From the NCBI RefSeq assembly GCF_000226115.1, contig NC_016457.1, forward strand, positions 7,068,001 to 7,132,000: a stretch of DNA of 64,000 nucleotides, read 5' to 3'. The stretch's first letter is position 1; each line of letters begins with the position of its first letter. Source of the stretch: Thermothielavioides terrestris NRRL 8126 (taxonomy: Eukaryota > Ascomycota > Sordariomycetes > Sordariales > Chaetomiaceae). The notes beneath the pieces were generated by a model. That model was not told the DNA's origin. It did not search any database and was given only the letters and a program-made list of their open reading frames with translations. Below, in pieces: positions 23,499 to 35,789 of this stretch. Position numbers and translations under genes: made by a program.

Positions 23499-24982
23499 AT
23501 GGACTGGCCGCTTTCCCCGGCAAGCGGTAACTGCACGCCTTCAACCGGGTCTTCCACCTTCCTTCGGGACACGTCAGCTGGGACGCAAAATCCGGATTCT
23601 GGTGCTCTTTCAGCTCCGGAAAACCCACCCCAGAGCGGCCTAGCCCCAAGAGTCCACCAGCGTCAGAGAACAACAGCTCCAGGCGTTCGCAGACACAGAC
23701 GGCTCAACCTCGGAAGCGGAGCATCCAGTGCAGCCCAGATACGGTCGCCGACGGAATTGCGCTCAGCCAGGCCGTCGACGCCGCATCCACTCCCGTCAGA
23801 CACTGGACTTGAAAATGGCAAAGCCGTGACATTGGACCACAATAGGCGGGAACCTGGAGTAACTCGACAGCCGACCGAGGACAGGCAGCATGTTCCTGAG
23901 CGCCGGAGAACTTCCTCGGTGGCGAGTCTTCTGCGACGACTTCGTGCGAGTGGCTCGGTGCACCCCGACTCGGAAAAGAGGCATGCGGTGCAGCTTTTCT
24001 CCGCAGACTTCGACAAATATGCTTTCGATGCCGTCTTTAGCCAGCGCCTTGAGCGGTCGTTGGTGACGGCTTCTGCCGTGCGTTTTCTGGGGTTCAAGCC
24101 AATGGACCTGCCCCCTGGCGCTGACCGACGGCGGTTCGTTTCACCCTGGGGCTTCATCTACCCCAAAACTTTTGTAACACTGGTGATTGAGCAAGCTCGG
24201 ATCAACCTTCCGCCAACTCCCCGGGATTTCATTGTCGTGGATGACAGGTTCTCGGAACGGGGCTTCGACATCTTCCTTGGGCGCCGGTGCTTGCAAGCCA
24301 TGTTCGGCGGAAGGCTCCCTTGCAACACCTCTGATGCGGGGAATCAACAAGCCCAACCCAGGGACCCCGCAGCTAATTCGAATTTCGATGGCAGCAACGC
24401 ACCGAATTGGGGATTCGATGCCAGTCTTGGAGGATCCGTCCCCACAGCCCCCTGGCTCCCCCTGATGTCGATGGACTCTGGCCCACAGCTAACTGGGAGT
24501 AAGTCGACCCCTCTCCCCAAGATATGGCATGAAAATCTGTTTCTGGCTACAAAACTAGCCAAGATTTCTTCATTGTTTGTGCGTGTATCATCTATCGTGT
24601 CCAGTCTCTTTTGCCGACGCTTGCCATGGTCAACTCCACTTGAGGCTCTAGTTAAGTTGCGCAACGGTCCGACCCGCTGTGGGTCCCGTTCGTATTTCGT
24701 CAGGGTCCACGGCATTGATCCGGAGCTAACAACAACGATCGGACAGACCCGACTCGTTCGACCCAGGAACAGGCAACTTCCGACGGTGGGATATCCTATC
24801 AGATTGCTCCGCCGTTCTCCGCGAGCCATGTTCCAATCATCGCCGAGGAACATGACTTCCCGCATCCGCTGCAGGGTCGGTGGGGCCACGACAGCAACCA
24901 TGGACCTCACTCGACGCAGTGGCCGCCGCTTGGGCCATTGGACGATCTGGATGCTGGCGACACCGGCGGTTGGACGATGTGA
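23499..24982 (+). CDS. Hypothetical protein with retropepsin-like core lacking the catalytic DTG/DSG
   Basis: Model: exon 23499-24498, intron 24499-24746 (248 nt, GTAAGT, branch GCTAAC, acceptor CAG), exon 24747-24982; 411 residues. The intron was placed because the frame past 24498 turns Arg-rich and shadow-like, while the exon 2 frame gives a Pro/Gly/His-rich tail (HPLQGRWGHDSNHGPHS). The first 150 residues are low-complexity. Residues about 165-270 resemble the pepsin-like fold of retroelement proteases: FDAVFSQRLERS where DTG-x-x-x-x-I-S would be, LGFKPMDLPPG, a region ending FIVVDDRFSERGF, and D-I-F-L-G-R at 257-262. The catalytic triplet reads F176-D177-A178, so activity is doubtful. 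It may be a domesticated protease or a scaffold; this is inference from motif order and spacing. It ends about 380 bp from the left edge of the repeat block. Confidence 0.6.
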
Positions 24983-25364
24983 CAAGCTTGGTTGAAGGGC
25001 ACCTCGTCCATATTGCAGCTCATTGGCCACATAAAAAGCTTTTTCCTCGAAGCCATTTCCGGTATTCCGTATACGGCCACGGGACTCTTTCCGTCCACCC
25101 AAGACCCCCAAACTTCCCAGCGCCTCTCTCCTCGCTGCTGCAGCAAGTCAGGGAACTCTTCGGCGCTTCCCAAGTTCCCTTTCTTTTTGTCTCACTGGCA
25201 CTTCAACAATCCAAGATCTGGGCGGCACTCAACATCAAAACGTTGCTTACGCCAGGGGAGGTCGAAAGGTGCACGCGAGAACTCGCAGGGACGGCGAGTG
25301 CAGTGACTCCCATCGCGACTTCTTAAGTCTAGATCTCCTTCTGACCGACCAGATATTCTGACAG
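24983..25364. other. Spacer between the last gene and the repeat block
   Basis: 3' flank of the preceding gene, ordinary base composition, no feature recognised. It abuts the left inverted repeat. Confidence 0.6.
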
Positions 25365-25563
25365 TTGTCGTTTGCAAGCACCAGGTTAAAGTGGGTCCAA
25401 GTGCCTGCAACACACCCCAATTTGAACAACAGTAGCCAACAGTGGGCAACCATCGCCATCGATCTTGAAGCTGTAGATACTGCAAAAAACGGCCCAAATA
25501 GCCATTTTCTAGTGTTTTTACGTACTTGTTGATAGCTCTACAGTTTATTCTAGCTTAGTTAGC
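25365..25563 (+). repeat. Left terminal inverted repeat (about 199 bp)
   Basis: Begins TTGTCGTTTGCAAGCACC and ends CTTAGTTAGC. It aligns as reverse complement to 45344-45530 over its full length, with a few C-to-T or G-to-A differences and one small gap near the inner end. Confidence 0.88.
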
Positions 25564-25704
25564 TAGCGATTAATCGAATACTGGGCGTAATGCCGAATAC
25601 TTACCCCTGAACCCCTGCTTCCCAGCTACCGACTTATTCTTAGGTGTTCAATATACTTTGATGGCTTACCACTATCTTCTAGCCTTCTTAAAGCTGTAGA
25701 TAAT
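25564..25704. other. Host element sequence left of retrotransposon A
   Basis: Short stretch of the TIR element, ending in ATAAT (25700-25704), the left half of the 5-bp target duplication of retrotransposon A. Confidence 0.7.
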
Positions 25705-25964
25705 TGTAACGTGCTGGCCTTATGGCGTCTGCAGATAAGCGTACGATGTTCTATTCAACTACCTTAAGGAGAGAAAAGGAGAAGTACAGGCTACGGTTCT
25801 CGCGTATAGAGTTTTCAGGGGCTCGCGTACAGGGGGCTCGGGCCGATGTTATTCCAGGCGTAAGGCGGGTCCGCCTCGGGCCTATGGCGAGCCCGTCATA
25901 GGACCGCTATAGATCCTAGGCGTAGCCCTATATACCTAGCCTAGGTATAGCCCGGTCTATAATA
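25705..25964 (-). repeat. 3' LTR of copy A
   Basis: 260 bp. On the plus strand it starts TGTAACGTGCTGG and ends GGTCTATAATA, the final CA changed to TA. It is the less mutated LTR of this copy. Confidence 0.93.
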
Positions 25965-25966
25965 TA

Positions 25967-25982
25967 CCCCCCCCTTTCCGGA
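25967..25982 (-). other. Polypurine tract of copy A
   Basis: The plus strand reads CCCCCCCCTTTCCG next to the LTR; read on the minus strand this is a G/A tract ending two bases before the 3' LTR. It sets the element's orientation. Confidence 0.75.
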
Positions 25983-26879
25983 TAGGGAGCTAGTTTAGGG
26001 TATACGTAGCGTAGCGCTAGGCGTAGATCTAGCGTAGCGTAGGGTCGATTATAGCGAATACTAGTGTCCAACCTAATATTTAGGTAGCTTAGCGCTATTG
26101 CCTATAATCCTATTACCTAGCTATAAGTTGTTTATTTACCTCGCTCTTATAGGACGCTAATTAGCCCCTTTCTCGCCCTACGCTCTCCTTTATAATAGCT
26201 ATATCGTATAAGGTGTACCCGCTAATTGGGTATAACAGACCCTCTACCCGTTGCTAATAAAACCCCTCCCCTTATATAAACTTGCTCTTTATATTCTCTT
26301 CTTATTTCTAGTATATACCCTCTCCCTATTCCTACGACTTTGTCTTCCTTTTACTTGTATATCGATATTTCTCTCTTTATCCCACTTTATATATATTCCT
26401 TGTTTATTATACTTCTATCCTATATATATCTTCTGCCCTTTATATTTTTTCTTACCTCTTATTCGCTTCGTTGAACATTTATCTTATATATTGTTGGCCT
26501 TTTTTTATATAAGCTATATAGTTGTCTAATGTCTATACTCCTATTATATCAACCTTATTGTTATTATTATACGTTCGACTACTTTACTAACTATATTCGT
26601 TATATTTCTATTTTATATTCGACTTGTCCTATAATCCTTCCTCTTTATATTCACTTAGTCCCTTAGCCACCTCCTCTATATATATAGTTTATATACGTTC
26701 TATCTATTTGCTTTGCCCTCTATAGTAGCTTCCTATTTCCTTTACAATTTCAATATATTCCTAAGACTTATTTACTATAATATTGGCAATAGTCGTTTCT
26801 CTTAGAGATAATAGCGAGGGACGTCGTCCTAGAGGGGATGATAACTAAGATCGTAATGTATATTACCCTATATCGAGCC

Positions 26880-27690
26880 TACTCTAGCCTTAGGCTAGAA
26901 GCTAATAACGTCTTAGATAGAACTACAACAACTATAGCAACTCCTTTCGTTGCACTATTGGTAGCTATATCGTAGAGGAAGATTCTAACGATAAGGACAA
27001 CGCCCTCTTAGAAGAAGAGGGAGATGTCTACTTTAATTATATTGAGTAGCTTCTTTATAGTAACTTAGTAGATTATATTTAAAGTTAGGGAGAAAGCTAC
27101 TTAGAATATACTAAAGCCTATACTAAGTGCTATTAGGATCTAGTACTCTAGGCGATAAACGCCTCTCTATATACTAGTCTAAAACGCTTAATTAAGTTTT
27201 ATACTAATAACTAAGCTATCGTTGAGCTTACCTAGAAGAAGACCGAGACTAAGCTAGCTCGTTGTACTATTTTAACATTATAATTTAGTACTTTTATATA
27301 TAACTTCTATAATATAATTAGTATAGCCTTATAGCATTGGTCTCCAATATACTCTACCTTTATACCTAATACGCTTCTAGCTCCCTCTTTATCTCCTTCG
27401 ACCCTAGGCTAGCGAAGAGCCCTAGTTTTATACTAGGCTCCTTAGGACAACCTTACTATATAGCATTATAGCTATCTAATTAAGTATATAGTATAACATT
27501 TTAATTCCTCTTAGCAAGAGAATTGGTATATTGTAGAGGCTATTTACACTATAGCGTAGTCTTAGGCAACTGTCCTAGAGACGAATTCACACCTTATAGA
27601 CTATATCATTGCGTTTACTACCCTTTTGCCCGTCTATACCCCTTAGGGGTCCCACCCCCGCCACTCTCCCTATATACGTTCCCTCGCCTA
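26880..27690 (+). pseudogene. Antisense ORF of copy A (opposite to gag-pol), decayed
   Basis: Within the 2 kb between pol and the 3' LTR, one plus-strand frame (codons starting at 26909) reads as a protein of roughly 260 codons, interrupted almost only by TAG/TAA, as expected when Gln or Trp codons are hit by RIP. Visible segments include SYIVEEDSNDKDNALLEEEG, SYLEYTKAYTK, ASLYTSLKRLIKFYTNN and ATVLETNSHLIDYIIAF. The first half is acidic; the second looks helical and Gln-rich. Copy B keeps the same frame without any indel, and copy C has a diverged homologue. No family is recognised and no function can be given. Confidence 0.65.
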
Positions 27691-27979
27691 TAACCTATAT
27701 TATAGTCGATGCCCTTCTTCCCTAGTAGAGGATATACTATATACCTATTAAACGTATATATAGCCCCCGCCTTAGACCCCTTATATCGCTACTCTACCCC
27801 TTTACGTATCCGCTCTACTTATATACCTATTTAAAGATAAGGAAGAGATTGCCAATATAGGTCTCGTTATAGACTTTAAATAAGTAACGCTACTAGTATA
27901 TCCTATTGTTTTTTTATATATAGTTCCATTCTATCTAGGTTTAGGAGGATGACTAGACTTAGGTGTATTATAGTTTTCC

Positions 27980-30900
27980 TATACCTATATAGTTATATTT
28001 ATCTAAGTAGCTAGTCTTTGTAGGGTAGTCTATATATGAATATAACGTTTCCCTTTCCTCCTCTAATTCGATACTAGCTTATCATTGTATTATATATCTC
28101 TCTACTCCTATTCGAACTCGTTGAGTATAGTAGTCTCTAGGAAGTTCTCTAAAGGCTCCTACGTTGGTTTATTATAACCTATCTACTTGACGTATATATC
28201 GTAGTTATTCCCTCTCCCTTTTATATTCTAAGCTTTAAGGATCGCCTTTACCCTATATTCCTATTAGGGAACACCCTCCTTTGATATAACCTATATAGGG
28301 TCTAGTCTCTTATCTATAACTTTCTATAAAGGGAGTAGGTTAGAAGCTACTCGCTCAACTAAGTCAATATAGAAGGTCGGATATAGACCACTTAGTACGT
28401 TGAACGTCACTGTTAATAAGGTCGGTACTACGACTACCTTATATTTAGTATTCAACTAGTCGAGCTTCTTATTAAGGCGGTTCATCTTTATATTATATAG
28501 AGAGAGCTATACCTTATCCTCTACCTAAAACCTCTTAGCTAGGCGGCGAGAGCGGTTCGCATTCGTCTATTGCCGCTACTATATATATGTAATAGCTACT
28601 TAGGTCTACTCTATCCCCTCCTTTAGGTGACAGAGGAACCTAGTAGTACAATCTTCTAAGGATACTATAAGCGCTATCAAGATTGTAATAAGCTATATAG
28701 GGCTTATATTGAACCTATAGAAAAGGTAGTTTAGGCTTACTCCAATTATAGACAAGTCCCTATTGTTGAGTGTAAACTAGTAGACTAAGAGATATTTAAG
28801 CTAGTTATACTATATAAAGGAGATAAAGATCTAGAGGATTGCCTATACCTTTTAGTTAACCTACTTTGTCCCTTTATCCGTCTAAGGATAGTAAGAAGTC
28901 GATAGGAGTTGCTCTACCCCTACCGCCTTATACAATGTAATTTAGAACCTATTTAGCTAGTCTAACCTATAGTCGGTTATAATTTAGGTTAGGAACCTAT
29001 AGAAACGCTACTATACGTTATAGAATCGAAGGGTATACTCTTCTACTCCTATCGAGTATATTGCCTTGAGCTATATATACTTAGAGAGATAGTTAGTAAT
29101 TACTATAAGATAGCTAGGCGCTCCCTCGTCTCTTATAGAGAGGTCGGTTATAAAGTCAATAGAGATCTATTTCTAGAAGCGATTAGGGATAGGCAAAGGC
29201 TATAAAAGCCTTTGACGTAGCTATCGAAAGATCTTACTCTAGTAGCACTAATTACAATTCCTAATAAACCGCTTTATATTGGACGATATAAGGTCCTAGT
29301 GATAATCTCTATAAAGTATTTTAAATAGTCTATTATACCTTAGATATCCTAATATAGTCGAGTTATAAATCCGTTAAATAATCGTAGTAGTTAGGGGCTC
29401 CTATATAAGGAGCTAGAGATAGCTATAGAACTAGAGTACGCTTTATATATTAAGGGAGTAGTCTATAATCTAGGTCTACGCTATATTCGCCTCTTTAGGA
29501 AACTTCCGAGCTCTGTTATAGACGGCTTAGAGCTAGTAAATATAGTACTCGTCTCTAGTAACACCCTTGTTCTATAGGGTAGCGAGCTACTTGTTTTCGA
29601 AGAGCGTTTCTCCTATAGGTAGCCTAGCCTCCTTCTATATATTAGTCTAGTATACCTTGATTAGAGGAAGTAGCTAAGTAATATACTAATTGTCTTTAGG
29701 CTCGTCCTACTTATACTAGAAGAGCGTATCAAGGTATAAGGCCTAGGATCCTAGCTAGTACTTTAGCTCGAAGTTGAATAAAGAGAGTATCTTCGCCTAT
29801 CTAGCCTATTGTTCGCTAATTAGATATAGCTAAGTAAAGTACTTAAGATTCTTATAGTTAGTCAAGATAGTAAAGGGGGCTACTATACTTCGAAGCTCTG
29901 TCGACTAGGCCTTAAGGTATAAGATAATAGCCAATAGCTTTTTATTGTAGATAGTATAGTTACGTTTAGTAGAGCTTAGTTTTATAGAGTAGTAGGCTAT
30001 AGGGTAAAGGACCCTATCCTCCCCCTACTAAGACAAGTACTTGCTAAGTACTATACTAAAATAGTCCATTTCTATAATCGTCTCCCTCTTAAGATCCTAC
30101 TAGGCGAAGATCAGCTCTAATATAAATATAGCCTTAAATATATCGAAGGCCTTTTATTCCTCCTTGCCTTAGTAGAATAGGACATTTTTATAGGTAAGAT
30201 ATATCAATAGGGCCACCTTCTTAGAGAAGTTAGGGATAAAGTCGTAATAGAAGTTAGTAAACCTAAGGAAGCTCTATACTCCTTAGACTCTATAGGGTAC
30301 CTCCTACTTATAGATAGCTTTGATCTTCTTAGGGTTAAAGCGGATATAGACTTCTACCTCTACGATATACCCTAGGTATTTAACTTCTTTTATCGCGAAT
30401 ATACACTTCTTAAGGTCTAGGTTAAGGCCTATATCCCTTAACCTCTAAAGGACCTTATATACCTTCCTTATATAGTCCTTCTAACTCCCATTTAAATATA
30501 CTAAGATATCGTTAAAGTATATTGTTATATAGTCCCCTAGCGTTAAGCTAAAAGCATTGTTGATATATCTTTAGAACGTTGTAGAAGTACCTACGAGCCT
30601 AAAGGGGTAGACTAGCTACTTGAATAGCTTAAACCTTATATGAAACGCTATAAGGTACTTATCCCCCTTGGCTATCCGAATACAATAGAAGGTAGCTCTA
30701 ACATCTAGCTTTATAAGCTATTTAGCCCTAGCTAAGGACTAGAGAATCTCCTTAATTAAAGGGAGTAGGTACTAGTTCTATTTAGTAATCTTATTTAAAG
30801 CTTAGTAATCTATATAGAACCTCTATCCCTCTTCTAGCTTCTTTACAAGGAGGACTAGGGCAGCTACTAATAAGGAGCTTATTTAGATCTATCCCTTGTC

Positions 30901-32987
30901 TATTAGGTCTACGACCTACTTCTAAATCTCTAAAAGGTAGTCCTTTGGTATATTGTATAAGGGTCTCTATAGGAGCTTAGGAGGTTTTCTATCTAGGCTC
31001 GTCTTAAAATGGATATAATAGTTGGCCTCCTTTCGATAGGGGGGTAGACCGTTCGCCTTTTCCTTGTCGAAGAGGTTAGCGAAGTCTCGTAGCTCCTCTA
31101 GTAAAGCGATCTTCGAGTCTAGGTTAACGTTGGGCTAGGAGATAGCCACCCCTAGTATAGTAGTTATCTTATAGATACTAATGACAAGGAATATGTCTTA
31201 GGCTCCTTTAGACTTCTTCTTTTATACCCTATAGGCTAAGCCTATAAACACTATATCTATAATTAGGGTAGTATTAGTTTCTTTCTACTATAAGGAGCAC
31301 TTATATATTTATAGGCCACTTTACAAATTGATAGTAAGGACCCTATTAGCTAGGTCTAGTACGATCCTATAGTAGTTTATCTAAAGGAGCCTTAGAATAA
31401 CGTTGTAGGCTAGTCCTAGGACTATATAGAATATAGTAGCACTGATCTACCTATCGATATCTATTACAACCTAGGCGATATATATAATTTTCTTTGTAAT
31501 TTATATCCCTTTGATTATAACGCCTAAGGTACAAGGAGTCGATAAGCTTATTTACTTAATCCCTAACCACTAATATACTCTTTCGCTAATAGCTCTATAG
31601 CTCTAGTATCTACTATCCACTTATATATTTATAAAACCAAAGGAGTTTAAGAAAACGAAGATCAAAAAGGGTAGCTTATCTATTCTCTCTCTAATTTCTA
31701 TAAACTCGTTCTATAAATAGCTAGGTCCTTTTGACCCCTATATAAGACTTTGTATAAGGGCTACTCTTTTCCCTCCTCCTCCTTAGAGGAAGAGTCCTCC
31801 TTTACTTATTCCTTAGCCTCTAGCTTATTAATATCGATCTAAGGAGCTAGCTTCTTAGCTAGGGCAAAGGGATAAGCGACTACGAAGTAACCTTGATACC
31901 TACAACGGATATAGGCTCTAGCCTATTGACGTACTATATACACTTCGTCGTTTACCTACTTCGCCTATAGCACGTTTACGCCTCGCTTTCCTCTATTCTA
32001 CTACTACTTTCCTCTATAGCCTCTATTAGCTCCCCCCTAGGCAAGGGCAATGTAGGCTACGTTGATCCTAGTTATCGGTATATCTTTGTCTATATCCTTC
32101 TCTATATCTATATTAGGCCTAGGTCGTTTACCCTAGGACCACTAATGTCGTTCCTCTAGGTAGAGGGCCTCTAGGTCGGTAGCGATCTTATAGTACTTTG
32201 TAATAGCTATAGTATAGTCGTTCTATAGAACCCCCTATCCTACTATAATATACTTCAACTTTAGAGAAAGGTATCGTTGTAATCTAATAAGTCGTACTTC
32301 GTTGCTCTAATTAAGTCCTCTAGCCTTCGATAGCTTCGCCTTAAAGCGAATAAAGAAGGAGGAGAATAGCTCGTTATCTCTCTAACGGAGTATATCTAGC
32401 TCTATCAAGGCTATAACCTACTTATAGGGGTCTATATAAACGGTCGTAAGATACTCGAGGAACGCTCCTAGGTTGTAATTGTAGTAGGGCCCTCCCAACT
32501 TGTAGAAGGCTACGACCTTAGCCTGAACTCCCTAGCTAAAGTTCCCCTAAATGAATATCCATTGGTTGTAGGGGCCTTTGATAAAGTCCTAGTCTACTAT
32601 TAGGATATACGCTATTATAGCCCTCTAGGTAGTAAAGAGTTCCTTCTTACTATCGAAGGGTTGTCCTATAGGGAGACGCTTCTACTATATTCTAGGAGTT
32701 GCTAGGGCTATAGCGTCAATCGTTGGAGCTAGGGCGTAGGCTACTATAGGGGCGTTTATAGTCTAAGCTACAGCGATCTAGGCCATATAGAGTTCCTCGA
32801 TAGTTATATTCTATTGTACAATCGTTTTCTATAAGACTTGGAAGTGTTTATAGACCTAGTCTAGGTCTAGAACCTATAAGACGCCTAGATTGTTTATAGT
32901 AGCGTCTAGTCTATTTGGTACTAGCGTTGAAACGCCTAGTATACTACTTTCGTCTACGCTTAAAAGCAACAACTGCTCTATTTGCCT
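27980..32987 (-). pseudogene. gag-pol of copy A, multiply stopped
   Basis: Read on the minus strand it gives gag, protease, reverse transcriptase, RNase H, integrase and chromodomain-like segments collinear with copy C. The polymerase box reads D-Y-I-T-I-Y-F-N-D-I-L-V-Y near 30490-30535, so the first Asp of the YxDD core is Asn. Stops are TAG/TAA where Gln and Trp are expected. No intact reading frame remains. Confidence 0.88.
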
Positions 32988-33001
32988 AAAGGTAGTTGAA
33001 C
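32988..33001 (-). other. Self-priming-type primer-binding site of copy A
   Basis: On the minus strand GTTCAACTACCTTT directly follows the 5' LTR. It is complementary to AAGGTAGTTGAA inside the same LTR (33051-33062 on this strand), as in Tf1/sushi-type elements primed by their own mRNA 5' end. Confidence 0.7.
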
Positions 33002-33261
33002 TATAACGTACTAGCCTTATAGCGTCTATAGATAAGCGTACGATGTTCTATTCAACTACCTTAAGGAGAGAAAAGGAGAAGTATAGGCTACGGTTCTTAC
33101 GTATAGAGTTTTCAAGGGCTCGTATATAGAGGGCTTAGGCCGATGTTATTCTAGGTACGAGGCGGGTCCGCCTCGGGCCTATAGCGAGCCTGTTATAGGA
33201 CCGCTATAGATCCTAGGCGTAGCCCTATATACCTAGCCCGGGTATAGCCCGGTCTATAACA
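33002..33261 (-). repeat. 5' LTR of copy A
   Basis: 260 bp, same length as its partner at 25705-25964. It differs mainly by transitions (TGTAACG to TATAACG). It ends TATAACA and is followed by the target duplication ATAAT. Confidence 0.93.
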
Positions 33262-33266
33262 ATAAT

Positions 33267-33506
33267 GCCTTATTCGAAGGCACTATATAGAATTCTATAG
33301 TATTGCGCCCTCTATGCCTCCTAGCGTTGCCTAGCTAGCCTAGCCTGCCTAGCGACCTCCTAACTCTATCCTTAGGCGCCTAGGCGATCTACTGCGTATA
33401 ATCCTTTGAACTCGCCCTCTTCGTACCTTGGTATAGTTCTCGATAGCGCCTTCAAAGCGTAGTTGTACACCTACGCAACAGAGCGAGGCGCCTAAACTAT
33501 TTCGCT
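33267..33506. other. Host element fragment between retrotransposons A and B
   Basis: 240 bp of the TIR element, Cys/Pro/Leu-codon-like CCT and GCC rich, possibly part of the ORF that continues at 41064. It ends next to the left target duplication of copy B. Confidence 0.6.
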
Positions 33507-33511
33507 ATAGT

Positions 33512-33771
33512 TGTAACGTACTAGCCTTATAGCGTCTATAGATAAGCGTATAATATTCTATTCAACTACCTTAAAGAGAGAAAAGGGGAAGTACAGGCTA
33601 CAGTTCTCGTATATAGAGTTTTCAGGGGCTTATATATAGGGGGCTTAGGCCAATGTTATTCTAAGCGTAAGGCAGGTCCACCTCAGGCCCGTGGCAGGCC
33701 CGTTATAGGACCGCTATAGATCCTAGGCGTAGCCCTATATACCTAGCCTAGGTATAGCCTAGTCTATAATA
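33512..33771 (-). repeat. 3' LTR of copy B
   Basis: 260 bp, begins TGTAACGTACTAG and ends GTCTATAATA on the plus strand. A pyrimidine tract follows at 33774-33785, the polypurine tract on the minus strand. Confidence 0.92.
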
Positions 33772-34639
33772 TACCCCCCCCTTCCTAGATAGGGAGCTAG
33801 TTTAAAGTATATATAGCGTAGCACTAGATATAGATCTAGCGTAGCGTAGGGTCGATTATAGTGAACGTCGATATCTAACCTGGTATTTAGGTAGCTTAGC
33901 GCTATTGCCTATAATCCTATTGCCTAGCTATAGGTTATTTATTTACCTTACTTTTACAAGACGCTAATTAACCTTTTCCTCGCTTTATATTCTCCTCTAC
34001 GATAGCTATATTGTATAAGACGTACCTATTGATCAAGTACGATAAACCCTCTACCTATTGCCAATAAAACCCTTCCTCTTATATAAACTCGCTCCCTATA
34101 TTCTCTTCTCGTTTCTAGTATATACCTTCTCTCTATTTCTACGACTTTGTCTTCCTTCTATTTATATATCGATATTTCTTTTTTTATCCTACTTTATATA
34201 CGTTCTTTGTTTATTATACTTCTATCTTATATATATCTTCTGCCCTTTACGTTTTTTCTCGCCTTCTACTCGCTCTATTGAACATTTACTTTATACGTTG
34301 TTAGCCTCTTTTTATATAAGCTATATAGTCGTCTAGCGTCTATACTCCTATTATATTGGCCCTATTGTCGTTATTATATATCTAACTACTTTATTAACTG
34401 TATCTACTATATTTCTATTTTACGTTCGACTTATCCTATAATCCTTCCTCTTTATATTCGCTTAGTCCCTTAGCCGCCTTCTCTATATATATAGCTTATA
34501 TATATTCTATCTATTCGCTTTACCTTCTATAGTAGCTTTCTATTTCCTTTATAATTCTAATATATTCTTAAAACTTATTTACTATAATATCGGTAGTAGT
34601 CGCTTCTCTTAGAGATAGTAGTAAAGGACATTGTCCTAA

Positions 34640-35450
34640 AGGGGATAACAATTAAGATTATAACGTATATTACCCTATATTAGGCCTACTTTAGCCCTAG
34701 ACTAGAAGTTGATAGCGTCCTAGATAAAACTATAATAACCGTAGTAACTCCTTTTATTATATTATTAGTAGCTATATTATAGAGGGAGATTCTAATAATA
34801 AGGATAATACCTTTCTAAAGGAAGAGGGAGACATTTACTTTAATTATATTGAGTAGCTTCTTTATAGTAACTTAGTAGATTATATTTAGGGCTAGGGAGA
34901 AAGCTACTTAAAATATATTAAAGCCTATACTAAATGCTATTAGGATCTAGCACTTTAGGCGATAAATACCTCTTTATATACTAGTCTAAAATACTTAGTC
35001 AAGTTTTATATTAATAACTAAACTATCGCTAAGCCTATCTAGAAGAAGACTAAGACTAAGCTAGCCTATTATACTATTTTAATACTATAATTTAGTACTT
35101 TCGTATATAGCTTCTATAATATAATTAGTATAGCCTTATAGTATTAGTCTCTAGTATATTCTACCTTTATATTTAACGTACTTCTAGCTTCCCCTTTATC
35201 TCCTTTGACTCTAGGCTAGTAAAGAGCCTTAGTTTTATACTAGGCTCCTTAGGACAATCTCACTATATAGTATTATAGCCGCTTAGTTAAGTATATAGCG
35301 TAATATCTCGATTCTTCTTAGCGAGAGAATTAACGTATTACAAAGGCTATTTACACTATAGCGTAGTCTTAGACAACTGTCCTAGAGACGAATTTACACT
35401 TTATAGACTATATTATCGCGTTTACTGCCCCTTCGCCTATCTATACCCCT
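34640..35450 (+). pseudogene. Antisense ORF of copy B, decayed
   Basis: Same frame and spacing as in copy A (constant offset of 7807 bp, no indels through 35400). Visible segments are SYIIEGDSNNKDNTFLKEEG, SYLKYIKAYTK and TSLYTSLKYLVKFYINN. Differences from copy A are transitions of the RIP type; stops fall at the same TAG positions. Confidence 0.62.
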
Positions 35451-35789
35451 TAGGGGTCCCGCCCTTACTACTCTCCCTATATACGTTCCCTCGTCTATAA
35501 CCTATACTATAGTCGACGCCTTTCCTCCCTAGTAGAGGACGTACTATATACCTATCAAATATATATATAGCCCCCGCCTTAGACCCCTTGCATTATCGCT
35601 CTACCCCCTTGTATATCTGCTCTACCTATATACCTATTCGAAGATAAAGAAGAGATTGCCGATATAGGTCCTGTTATAGACCTTAAATAAGTAACGCCGC
35701 TAGTACGTCCTATTGTTTTTTTATATATAGTTCTATTCTATCTAGGTTTAGGAGGATAACTAGACTTAGATGTATTATAGTTTTCTTAT

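Larger units (their letters stand above)
25705..33261 (-). mobile_element. Ty3/gypsy LTR retrotransposon, copy A (7557 bp, RIP-inactivated)
   Basis: Two 260-bp LTRs (25705-25964 and 33002-33261) enclose a decayed gag-pol. Flanking 5-bp duplications are ATAAT at 25700-25704 and at 33262-33266. The orientation is minus: the polypurine tract abuts the left LTR and the primer-binding site abuts the right LTR. Reverse transcriptase reads on the minus strand. The chromodomain-type family is inferred from copy C. Confidence 0.93.

Noticed and set aside
24747..25326. Frame at 24880-25326 as a separate gene
   Set aside because: Its first part overlaps exon 2 of the retropepsin-like gene in another frame and the rest has no protein character or good start.
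26251..26529. 92-residue hydrophobic frame in copy A, repeated at 34058-34336 in copy B
   Set aside because: It looks like a membrane protein, but this stretch is simply pyrimidine-rich on this strand, it lies outside the conserved antisense frame, and the copy C equivalent does not preserve it.
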